In this document: positions 1 through 5,547 of the stretch, piece by piece
Numbering within the stretch: the first letter of the stretch is position 1
Layout of the letters: every line of letters begins with the position of its first letter
From: JBFFXF01 sp041569895
Lineage (GTDB): Bacteria > Planctomycetota > UBA8108 > JACQVS01
Length of the DNA: 5,547 nt
Reading direction: 5' to 3'
Assembly (NCBI GenBank): GCA_041569895.1
Contig: JBFFXF010000382.1
Span: 1-5,547, forward strand
The notes under the pieces: generated by a model
Database searches by the model: none
The model's input: the letters and a program-made list of their open reading frames with translations, nothing else
What the model was told of the DNA's origin: nothing
Program-made: the position numbers and the translations under genes

Positions 1-885
1 GTCGACCTCTACCGGCGCCTTGCGCCCCGGCACACCCGTGAACACGAAGATGCCGTTCGTGCCGAGGTACTTCAGGAGCTCGAAGGAGACGCGCGAGGCG
101 CCGGCGGCCTCGTAGACCACCTCGATGTTGCCGATCTTCTCCGGCAGCTCCTCGAGGCTCGTGTCCTCGGCGGAGACGTAGCGCGCTCCGATCGCCTCGA
201 CGATCCTGGCCTTCTCGCTCGACGTCGAGTCCCGCGAGTAGACGTGGGTCTTGAAGCCGGCGTTCGCCAGCGCCATGGCGCCGAGAAGGCCGACCGGACC
301 GGCGCCGAGCACGAGCGCCGTGTGGCAGTATCCGTTGCCGCTTCCCTGCTCGGCCGGACACGCCCACGGCAGTCGCGTCTGCACCTGCCAGATCTGCGTG
401 ATCGCCTTCTCGGCGATGGTCAGCGGCTCGACGAGGACCGCGACCTCGCGGAGCTCGCGCGGCACGACGTTCATGTACTTCTCGTCGTCAACCACGAGCT
501 CGGTCATGAATCCGTGGGCTTCCTTGATGCCGCGTTCCCTGATGTCGCCCGTGAAGCAGAAGTCCTGTCGATCCGAGCGGCATGCGACACAGTGACCGTG
601 CGGGCAGGGCCGGCGAACGCCGGGCACGACGAGGTCCCCGACTCGGACGCGGGACACATCGCGTCCGACCTCGACGACCTCGCCGAGGGACTCGTGGCCG
701 ATGACCAGATGCTCGTCACCCGGCGGCGGCGTTCCGTATTCGAAGGCGCAGATCTCGCGATCCGTGCCGCAGACGCCGACGTCGAGCATGCGCAGCCTGA
801 CGTCGGTCGCTCGCTCGATGTCGGGCTCGTCGACGTCGATGAGCCGGACGTCCCTGGCCTCGGGAAGGACGGTGATCGCCTTCAT
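1..885 (-). CDS. gdh: Glucose 1-dehydrogenase, zinc-dependent MDR family (C-terminus beyond window)
   Basis: Predicted to oxidise D-glucose to glucono-1,5-lactone with NAD(P)+ in the cytoplasm, the entry step of non-phosphorylated glucose oxidation. The 295 readable codons (start MKAITVLPEARDV) are open to the window edge; the family is about 355 residues, so roughly 60 are missing. A GroES-like N-terminal half carries the catalytic zinc site: Cys39 in VCGTD, then His64-Glu65 in GHE, and Glu153 in VEPL. A Cys-rich structural-zinc lobe has Cys94, Cys99, Cys102 and Cys110. The ERGI..AHGFM stretch (117-127) is typical of the glucose dehydrogenase branch. The Rossmann motif GAGPVG is at 194-199. 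After the next strand, Tyr216-Ser217-Arg218-Asp219 could accept NADP as well as NAD (inference). The start at 885 is backed by GAAGGAG 8 nt upstream (894-900). It lies 17 nt downstream of the coq4-like gene, probably in one operon. Another sugar or polyol dehydrogenase of the same family is the main alternative. Confidence 0.9.
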   Translation of the reverse strand, partial: MKAITVLPEARDVRLIDVDEPDIERATDVRLRMLDVGVCGTDREICAFEYGTPPPGDEHLVIGHESLGEVVEVGRDVSRVRVGDLVVPGVRRPCPHGHCVACRSDRQDFCFTGDIRERGIKEAHGFMTELVVDDEKYMNVVPRELREVAVLVEPLTIAEKAITQIWQVQTRLPWACPAEQGSGNGYCHTALVLGAGPVGLLGAMALANAGFKTHVYSRDSTSSEKARIVEAIGARYVSAEDTSLEELPEKIGNIEVVYEAAGASRVSFELLKYLGTNGIFVFTGVPGRKAPVEVD

Positions 886-902
886 CTTCGCCACTCCTTC
901 TG

Positions 903-1772
903 TCAGTCGTTCAAGTGGAGTTGCTCTCGCGAGTGCCGGTGATCGAGCACCGGCCGCGTGTCGCTGTCGCTGGAAAACCGCGCTCGTCCGGCGAGCTCGC
1001 CGAGAGCCGCCGTCATCTCGTCGCGGACGCGAAGGTCCGCGAGCAGTCGAGAGTGCGGGGAGAGGTCGACGGTGAGCTGTCCGCCCCGCGGGCCGAGCGG
1101 CGCCACGTCGAGCCGCCGGCGGAGCTCCTCCACCGGCCGGTCCCAGAGCTCCTCCCACTTCATCGCCAGCAGCGGCCTCGCGCGCAGGCCGAGGTGGTAG
1201 CCCGCGACGATCGACTCGATGCAGTCGCCGAACTCGTCCGGCTGGTGCAGCATGTAGCGGAAGACGCCGCCGGCGCAGATCGCCGCGGCCATGGGCCGGT
1301 GCGTCTGCGCCAGCTCGGTCGCCTTGACCGCGATCTCGCCGAGGGGGTGCGTGTCGAAGCCGGTGACGACGTGCCAGATGTCGTGCGTCTGACGCACGCG
1401 CATCAGGATATAGTCGATTTCGTCCTGGACATCGATCTTGCGGTAGTAATTGGGATCGAAGCCGAAGCGGTCGAGGTGCTCCGTGTACTCCCTGCCGAGA
1501 GTGCCGCGCGGCAGTTTCTTCAGCTTCTCGGTGTCGGGAACCGGCCGCAGATAGCGCTCGCGGATCATCTCCTGGACGCTGACATCGCGGACCGTGAAGC
1601 GCAGCAGCTCGGACGTCGACTTCGACTTTCTCAGCCCGTCCTCGATATCGAAAACGGAGCTCGTGTTCTGCGGGTCGAGCATCAGGCCGATGGCGCCCTT
1701 GAGCAGCGTCAGATAAGATCCGTGAGCGTGCTGTTTCTTGTGGCGATTGAGAAACTTTTCGAGGAGACCCAT
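903..1772 (-). CDS. coq4: Coq4-family protein (ubiquinone biosynthesis type)
   Basis: A 289-residue Coq4-family protein. Characterised Coq4 proteins act in ubiquinone biosynthesis, where human COQ4 has been linked to removal of the C1 carboxyl group of the quinone precursor. The family signature HDxxH-x11-E is intact: His130, Asp131, His134 and Glu146, with the run HDIWHVVTG then HPLGE. Other family-like segments are RYLRPVPD (73-80), a mostly helical middle, and LLAMKWEELWDRPVEELR (201-218). Residues from about 225 to 289 form a polar, Arg-rich tail longer than a typical Coq4 core. The start at 1772 is chosen because GGGAGG (1778-1783) sits 5 nt upstream and homology-like sequence begins there; the frame stays open to 2084, but that extension is low-complexity and overlaps the divergent gene. 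The TGA ends 17 nt before the glucose dehydrogenase ATG. No signal peptide or membrane span is seen. Whether its substrate is ubiquinone or another quinone cannot be told here. Confidence 0.9.
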   Translation of the reverse strand: MGLLEKFLNRHKKQHAHGSYLTLLKGAIGLMLDPQNTSSVFDIEDGLRKSKSTSELLRFTVRDVSVQEMIRERYLRPVPDTEKLKKLPRGTLGREYTEHLDRFGFDPNYYRKIDVQDEIDYILMRVRQTHDIWHVVTGFDTHPLGEIAVKATELAQTHRPMAAAICAGGVFRYMLHQPDEFGDCIESIVAGYHLGLRARPLLAMKWEELWDRPVEELRRRLDVAPLGPRGGQLTVDLSPHSRLLADLRVRDEMTAALGELAGRARFSSDSDTRPVLDHRHSREQLHLND

Positions 1773-1814
1773 CGGCGCCTCCCGGACTGCCTCGTGGTGA
1801 CGTTGCTTGTGCTC

Positions 1815-1833
1815 CCCCTGTGGACCCCTGTGG
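1815..1833. repeat. Tandem 9-bp direct repeat, CCCCTGTGG x2
   Basis: Two identical copies of CCCCTGTGG lie at 1815-1823 and 1825-1833, separated by one A, giving a 10-bp period, close to one helical turn. On the minus strand the unit reads CCACAGGGG, about 43-61 nt upstream of the coq4-like start, a place where an activator or repressor could bind. Function is inferred only from position and spacing. Confidence 0.55.
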
Positions 1834-1936
1834 TCTGGCGGGCATCCTGTTGGACGCCGGCGGCGCGGCGCGGTCACACCGGAGAGCGCGAGTGACGCCG
1901 TGTAACCGATCGGCGGGGCCCGCGTCCAAGAGGGAA

Positions 1937-1953
1937 GGGACCGCGACGGTCCC
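1937..1953. promoter_or_regulatory. Perfect 7-bp inverted repeat with 3-nt loop upstream of the debranching gene
   Basis: GGGACCG (1937-1943), CGA, CGGTCCC (1947-1953) form a perfect 17-bp hairpin or operator-like element. It ends 21 nt before the plus-strand ATG at 1975 and 11 nt before the GAGG ribosome binding site. It could be a repressor operator or an mRNA 5' hairpin. No T-run follows on the plus strand, so a rho-independent terminator is unlikely. Confidence 0.5.
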
Positions 1954-1974
1954 GACAGTGGGACGAGGCACCGG

Positions 1975-4011
1975 ATGAACCAGCTCTCCGAGAGATTCGA
2001 ATCGAGCGTCCCGGCGGCGGCCGAGTGGCTGGAGACGGATGGCCGGGGCGGGTTCGCGTCCGGCACGGTCTCCGGCCAGCGCACTCGCCGCTATCACGCG
2101 CTGCTCCTCGTCGCCCGGACTCCGCCGACGGGGCGACTTGTCCTCGTCAACGGGTTCGACGCGCTGGTCAGGACGCAGGACGGCGAGTTCGCGCTCTCCT
2201 CGCAGTTCTACGCGCCGGGCGTCCTGCACCCCGATGGGGCGTCGCGGCGGGTCGGTTTCGAGATCGACCCGTGGCCGCGCTGGACGTTCCTCCTCGAGAT
2301 CGGCGCGCGCATCGTGCAGGAGATCTTCGTGCCGTCCGGCAGGCCGGCGGTGGTGGTCACGTGGCGCGCTCTCGACCCCATGCCGCGCGCCGAGCTGCTC
2401 GTGCGCCCGTTCCTCTCCGGCCGCGACTACCACGCCCTGCATCGCGAGAACCCGTCGATCGATCTCGGATCCCGCGTCGAGGGCGAGCGGGTCGTCTGGC
2501 AGCCGTATCGCGATCTGCCCGCCGTGGTGTCCCTCGCGAATGCGCGCTTCGGCCACGAGCCCCTCTGGTACCGAAACTTCCTCTACGAGGAGGAGCACTC
2601 GCGCGGCCTCGACGACATCGAGGACCTCGCCTCGCCCGGGACGCTTCGCTGGGACCTCTCGACGGGCGACGCCGTGTGGATCCTCGCCGCCGACCTCGAC
2701 ACCGGCGCGGCGCAGACGCCGGGTCTCCCCGCCGCCGAGCTCGCCGCGGACCTGCGGGCGAGCGAGGCGCGCCGGCGCCGGTCGTTCCCGTCCCGGCTCC
2801 ACCGGTCGGCCGAGGCCTACCTCGCGCGCCGCGGCACCGGCAAGACGATCGTCGCCGGGTACCCCTGGTTCACCGATTGGGGCCGCGACACGTTCATCGC
2901 GCTGCGCGGGCTCTGCATCGCGGGGGGGCGCCTCGACGACGCCCGCGCGATCCTCCTCGAGTGGGCCGAGCACATCTCGGAGGGCATGCTGCCGAACCGC
3001 TTCCCCGACCACGGCGAGGAGCCGCAGTTCAACTCGGTCGACGCATCGCTCTGGTACGTGATCGCCGTTGGCGAGTTCCTCGAGGCGGCGTCCGCGAACG
3101 GCACCCTGCACCGTGGCCACCGCCAGCGGCTCGAGGAGGCCGTCGAGACCATCCTGCGCGGCTACTCGGCGGGCACTCGACACGGAATTCGCATGACTCC
3201 CGATGGGCTCCTCGCCGCCGGCGAGCCGGGCGAGCAGCTCACGTGGATGGACGCCAGGGTCGGGGACTGGGTGGTGACGCCGCGCATCGGCAAGCCGGTC
3301 GAGGTCGAGGCCCTCTGGCTCAACGCTCTCGCCATCGCGAGCCGGTTCTCGCCGCGGTGGGCGGAGATCCTCGAGCGCGGCCGCCGCGCGTTCGGCGAGC
3401 GCTTCTGGAACGACGCCGGTGGCTCCCTCCACGACGTCGTCGACTGCGATCACCGGCCGGGCACCGTGGACTGGCGCTTCCGGCCGAACCAGATCTTCGC
3501 GGTGGGGGGCCTGCCGCTCGTCCTCCTGCCGGACGACCGCGCCCGGGCGGTGGTCGACGCGGTCGAGTCGCGTCTCTGGACGCCACTCGGCCTGCGCTCG
3601 CTCGCCCCGGGCGAGCCGGGCTACGTCGGCCGCTACGAGGGCGGCGTGCTCCAGCGAGACGGCGCCTACCACCAGGGCACCGTCTGGCCGTGGCTGATCG
3701 GTCCCTTCGTCGAGGCGTGGGTGCGCGTGCGGGGCCGCACGGCGCGGTCGCTGGAGGATGCCCGCGCGCGATTCGTCGAGCCGCTTCTCCGCCACCTCGA
3801 CGAGGCCGGACTCGGACACATCTCGGAGATCGCCGACGCGGACGCCCCGCACACGCCGCGGGGATGTCCCTTCCAGGCGTGGTCGCTCGGTGAGCTGCTC
3901 CGCCTCGAGCACGCGGTTCTCGGCGCCCGCGCCGATCGCGGCGCGTCGAGGCCGTCTTCCGGGGTGGTCCCCCCCGCGCCGGCGCGATCGCGCGCCGATG
4001 AGGGCTCGTGA
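1975..4011 (+). CDS. Amylo-alpha-1,6-glucosidase (bacterial glycogen debranching enzyme, GH133 type)
   Basis: Predicted to hydrolyse alpha-1,6 branch stubs in glycogen or similar glucans, releasing free glucose. The 678-residue protein has the usual bacterial two-part layout. An N-terminal beta-rich domain (about 15-260) opens with LETDGRGGFASGT and RRYHALLL (19-46). The C-terminal alpha/alpha barrel (about 275-645) carries YPWFTDWGRDT (296-306), EGMLPNRFPD (336-345), FNSVDASLWY (352-361), LTWMDARVGDW (422-432), RPNQIFAV (503-510), YHQGTVWPW (565-573) and HISEIADAD (615-623). Asp426 and Glu618 are the likely acid/base pair by analogy with the glucosidase domain of eukaryotic debranching enzyme. 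The transferase half of the eukaryotic enzyme is absent, as is normal in this group. No signal peptide is seen, so it should be cytoplasmic. The ATG has GAGG 6 nt upstream. Residues 650-678 are a Pro/Arg/Ser-rich tail without recognisable domain. The stop lies 1 nt before the MIP channel start, implying one mRNA. Confidence 0.94.
   Translation: MNQLSERFESSVPAAAEWLETDGRGGFASGTVSGQRTRRYHALLLVARTPPTGRLVLVNGFDALVRTQDGEFALSSQFYAPGVLHPDGASRRVGFEIDPWPRWTFLLEIGARIVQEIFVPSGRPAVVVTWRALDPMPRAELLVRPFLSGRDYHALHRENPSIDLGSRVEGERVVWQPYRDLPAVVSLANARFGHEPLWYRNFLYEEEHSRGLDDIEDLASPGTLRWDLSTGDAVWILAADLDTGAAQTPGLPAAELAADLRASEARRRRSFPSRLHRSAEAYLARRGTGKTIVAGYPWFTDWGRDTFIALRGLCIAGGRLDDARAILLEWAEHISEGMLPNRFPDHGEEPQFNSVDASLWYVIAVGEFLEAASANGTLHRGHRQRLEEAVETILRGYSAGTRHGIRMTPDGLLAAGEPGEQLTWMDARVGDWVVTPRIGKPVEVEALWLNALAIASRFSPRWAEILERGRRAFGERFWNDAGGSLHDVVDCDHRPGTVDWRFRPNQIFAVGGLPLVLLPDDRARAVVDAVESRLWTPLGLRSLAPGEPGYVGRYEGGVLQRDGAYHQGTVWPWLIGPFVEAWVRVRGRTARSLEDARARFVEPLLRHLDEAGLGHISEIADADAPHTPRGCPFQAWSLGELLRLEHAVLGARADRGASRPSSGVVPPAPARSRADEGS
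3982..3993. repeat. 12-bp perfect palindrome in the 3' end of the debranching gene
   Basis: GCGCGATCGCGC is its own reverse complement. It lies inside the codons of the low-complexity tail, 6 nt before the GAGGG (4000-4004) that serves the next gene, and 7 C residues occur just upstream (3969-3975). It could fold locally near the ribosome binding site, but in such GC-rich DNA it may be chance. Confidence 0.3.
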
Positions 4012-4012
4012 G

Positions 4013-4876
4013 ATGAGCACCACGATCGTCGATCAGGCCGCGGGTTTCGGGCAGCGCCGCGAACGCGCGCCCGCGTGGGTGGCCCTGCGGGCGCACTGGC
4101 CCGAGTACCTGATGGAGGCCGCCGGGCTCGGCATCTTCATGGTGTCGGCCTGCGCGTTCGGCATCCTGCTGGAGCACCCGGCGTCGCCGGTGCAGCGAGC
4201 GATCCCCGATCCCTTCGTGCGTCGCGCGCTGATGGGCGTCGCGATGGGCGCCACGGCGATCGCGATCATCTACTCGCCGTGGGGCAAGCAATCCGGCGCG
4301 CACATCAACCCGGCGGTGACGCTGGCGTTCCTTCGGCTCGGCAGGGTCCAGCCCTGGGACGCGACTTTCTACATGCTCTTCCAGTTCGCCGGCGGGCTCG
4401 CGGGCGTCTTCCTGGTGCACGCGATTGCCGGAGCGGCGCTCGCGAACGCGGCCGTCAACCACGTCGCCACGGTCCCCGGTTCGAGCGGGACCGGCGTCGC
4501 CTTCGTCACCGAGGTCGCCATCTCCCTCGTGCTGATGCTCGTGGTGCTCGCGGTGTCGAACTCGGCTCGCGCCGCGAGGGCCACCGGGCTGTTCGCGGGA
4601 CTGGTGGTCGCCTCGAACATCACCTTCACCGCGCCCTTCTCGGGAATGAGCATGAACCCGGCGCGCACGCTCGCGTCGGCCGTCCCGGCCGGCGTGTGGA
4701 CCGGGCTCTGGATCTACTTCACGGCGCCGCCGATCGGCATGCTTCTCGCCGCCGAGGTGTACCGGTGGCTGCGCGGGCGGCGGCGCGTCTTCTGCGCCAA
4801 GCTCCACCACGACAACGACAGGCGCTGCATCTTCTGCGCCTCCCGACCGGTATCGGGTGACGGAGACGGACCATGA
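4013..4876 (+). CDS. MIP/aquaporin-family channel with Cys/His-rich C-terminal tail
   Basis: A 287-residue inner-membrane channel for water or small neutral solutes such as glycerol. Six hydrophobic segments fit the MIP fold (about 33-53, 70-89, 117-138, 160-182, 187-207, 228-250). Two half-helices carry both NPA motifs: SGAHINPAVT with Asn99-Pro100-Ala101, and GMSMNPART with Asn215-Pro216-Ala217 followed by the conserved filter Arg218. A polar N-terminus of about 30 residues and a long TM1-TM2 loop (52-70) precede the pore. After TM6 comes a basic stretch, RGRRR (254-258), then a tail CAKLHHDNDRRCIFC (261-275), which resembles a small metal-binding site; AqpZ and GlpF lack such a tail. The ATG at 4013 has GAGGG (4000-4004) 8 nt upstream and lies 1 nt after the debranching enzyme stop. 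The frame is open further upstream (to 3758), but that part is only a shadow of the preceding gene. Its TGA overlaps the next ATG, so translation is probably coupled. Substrate is not known. Confidence 0.93.
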   Translation: MSTTIVDQAAGFGQRRERAPAWVALRAHWPEYLMEAAGLGIFMVSACAFGILLEHPASPVQRAIPDPFVRRALMGVAMGATAIAIIYSPWGKQSGAHINPAVTLAFLRLGRVQPWDATFYMLFQFAGGLAGVFLVHAIAGAALANAAVNHVATVPGSSGTGVAFVTEVAISLVLMLVVLAVSNSARAARATGLFAGLVVASNITFTAPFSGMSMNPARTLASAVPAGVWTGLWIYFTAPPIGMLLAAEVYRWLRGRRRVFCAKLHHDNDRRCIFCASRPVSGDGDGP

Positions 4877-5547
4877 GAACTCGCTGCATCTTCTCGACGA
4901 CCCTGATCGCCTTTCTCCTGTCGTGTGCGGTCGCCGTGCTCATCGGGGCGCCGCGGGACCCGGCAACGGTCTCCGCGCCGGCTCGCGGGACCGATGCGCT
5001 GCGCGCCGCGCGACCCGCCGTGGCGGCGGTCGAGTCGGTCGGGCTGACCGTCTCCGACATGGAGCGCTCGATCGACTTCTACTCGACGGTGCTGGCGTTC
5101 GAGAAGGTCTCGGACCGGGAAGTCGCCGGCGGCGATCACGAGCGGCTGCAGGGGGTCTTCGCCGCTCGCATGCGCGTCGTGCGGATGCGGCTGGGCGGGG
5201 AGATCCTCGAGCTCACCGAGTTCATCGCGCCGAGGGGGCGTGCGATCCCCGAGGACTCGCGAGGCAACGACCTCTGGTTCCAGCACGTCGCCATCATCGT
5301 CAGCGACATGGACCGGGCGTACGACCAGCTGCGGCGGCATCGGGTCGAGCAGATCTCGCCGGAGCCGCAAACGCTCCCGGAGTGGAACCTCCAGGCGGGC
5401 GGCATCCGGGCGATCTACTTCAAGGATCCCGATCGCCACCCGCTCGAGCTGCTCCAGTTCCCGCGCGGGAAGGGCGATCCGCGCTGGCACCGGCCGACCG
5501 ATCGGCTCTTCCTCGGCATCGACCACACGGCGATCGCCGTCGACGAC
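4873..5547 (+). CDS. Exported VOC-family (glyoxalase/dioxygenase fold) protein, at least two VOC domains, 3' end beyond window
   Basis: 225 codons are readable, open to the window end. Residues 1-26 look like an export signal: Arg2 and Arg4, a hydrophobic run, then IGAP. LLSC (15-18) is a weak lipobox, so lipoprotein anchoring at Cys18 is possible. Residues 54-197 form one complete vicinal-oxygen-chelate domain made of two babab modules: VGLTVSDMERSIDFYSTVL (56-74) and FQHVAIIVSDMDRAY (136-150), ending in KDPDRHPLELLQFP. GIDHTAIAVDD (215-225) begins a second VOC domain cut by the edge. Expected metal ligands in domain one are Glu113, His138 and Glu192, but the first is Ser55 where His is usual. 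VOC enzymes include glyoxalases, ring-cleaving dioxygenases and resistance proteins; the reaction here cannot be named. Start choice: GGAG (4862-4865) 7 nt upstream and an ATGA overlap with the channel gene. Confidence 0.85.
   Translation, partial: MRTRCIFSTTLIAFLLSCAVAVLIGAPRDPATVSAPARGTDALRAARPAVAAVESVGLTVSDMERSIDFYSTVLAFEKVSDREVAGGDHERLQGVFAARMRVVRMRLGGEILELTEFIAPRGRAIPEDSRGNDLWFQHVAIIVSDMDRAYDQLRRHRVEQISPEPQTLPEWNLQAGGIRAIYFKDPDRHPLELLQFPRGKGDPRWHRPTDRLFLGIDHTAIAVDD

Larger units (their letters stand above)
1773..1974. promoter_or_regulatory. Divergent intergenic promoter region
   Basis: This 202-bp gap separates the minus-strand coq4-gdh pair from the plus-strand debranching operon, so promoters for both must lie here or within the flanking 5' ends. 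It contains a tandem 9-bp repeat and a hairpin-forming inverted repeat, listed separately, plus an 8-bp palindrome CCGATCGG at 1906-1913. Ribosome binding sites are present on both sides: GGGAGG (1778-1783, read on minus) and GAGG (1965-1968, 6 nt before the plus-strand ATG). I found no convincing -35/-10 pair on either strand. Shared regulation of both arms is an inference from the layout. Confidence 0.6.

Noticed and set aside
244..942. 232-codon plus-strand frame opposite the glucose dehydrogenase
   Set aside because: It is antisense to a clear zinc-dependent dehydrogenase frame and shows no domain motifs.
915..1895. 326-codon plus-strand frame opposite the Coq4-like gene
   Set aside because: It mirrors the Coq4 coding sequence, has no recognisable motifs, and the Coq4 frame carries the intact HDxxH-x11-E signature.
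1773..2084. N-terminal extension of the Coq4-like gene up to an ATG at 2084
   Set aside because: The extra 104 codons are low complexity, overlap the divergent debranching gene and lack family similarity; the ATG at 1772 has a good ribosome binding site.
2922..2928. Run of 7 G residues in the debranching gene as a possible frameshift site
   Set aside because: The reading frame and GH133 motifs continue intact on both sides, so no frameshift is indicated.
2025..3893. 622-codon plus-strand frame inside the debranching gene
   Set aside because: Arg/Pro/Ala-rich shadow of the well-supported GH133 frame; no family motifs.
3758..4012. Upstream start for the MIP channel, giving a 372-residue protein
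   Set aside because: The extra 85 residues are Ser/Arg/Pro-rich shadow of the debranching frame; ATG 4013 has GAGGG at 8 nt and begins a normal MIP N-terminus.
3320..4810. 496-codon open frame on the minus strand, antisense to the debranching and MIP genes
   Set aside because: The translation is Arg/Gly/Asp-rich low complexity with no domain, and it opposes two clear genes. In GC-rich DNA long antisense frames arise from codon bias.
3984..5537. Three copies of GCGATCGC (3984-3991, 4256-4263, 5530-5537), resembling the cyanobacterial HIP1 octamer
   Set aside because: All lie in coding sequence of GC-rich DNA with many GATC and CGCG steps; three copies in one short window do not establish HIP1 enrichment, and nothing else indicates a cyanobacterium.

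Overview
This 5.5 kb window is GC-rich (by eye about two thirds G+C or more) and densely coding. It holds five protein genes arranged around one divergent intergenic region; the two outermost genes run off the window edges. The mix of a Coq4-family protein, a bacterial GH133-type debranching enzyme, a MIP channel and an exported VOC protein suggests a high-GC bacterium, probably Gram-negative (for example Myxococcota, Acidobacteriota or a proteobacterium). This is an inference; no rRNA or phylogenetic marker is present.

Left arm, minus strand (1-1772): a Coq4-family protein (1772-903) is followed after 17 nt by a zinc-dependent glucose 1-dehydrogenase (885-1, C-terminus cut off). The dehydrogenase's Shine-Dalgarno site lies in the 17-nt gap, so the two genes look like one operon.

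Centre (1773-1974): a 202-bp divergent promoter region. It carries a tandem 9-bp repeat at 10-bp spacing (CCCCTGTGG twice) and a perfect 7-bp inverted repeat with a 3-nt loop close to the right-arm start codon. No convincing sigma-70 boxes were found.

Right arm, plus strand (1975-5547): an amylo-alpha-1,6-glucosidase (glycogen debranching type) is followed 1 nt after its stop by an aquaporin/MIP channel with an unusual Cys/His-rich C-terminal tail. The channel's stop overlaps the start of an exported two-domain VOC (glyoxalase-fold) protein (ATGA overlap), which continues past the window. The spacing implies one transcription unit with coupled translation.

The sugar genes fit together: the debranching glucosidase releases free glucose from alpha-1,6 branch stubs, and glucose 1-dehydrogenase oxidises glucose to gluconolactone. 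How the Coq4 protein, the MIP channel and the VOC protein join this is not clear from sequence. The channel-VOC pair, with the channel's Cys/His tail, is the least explained and most interesting part. There are no RNA genes, insertion sequences or CRISPR arrays in the window.
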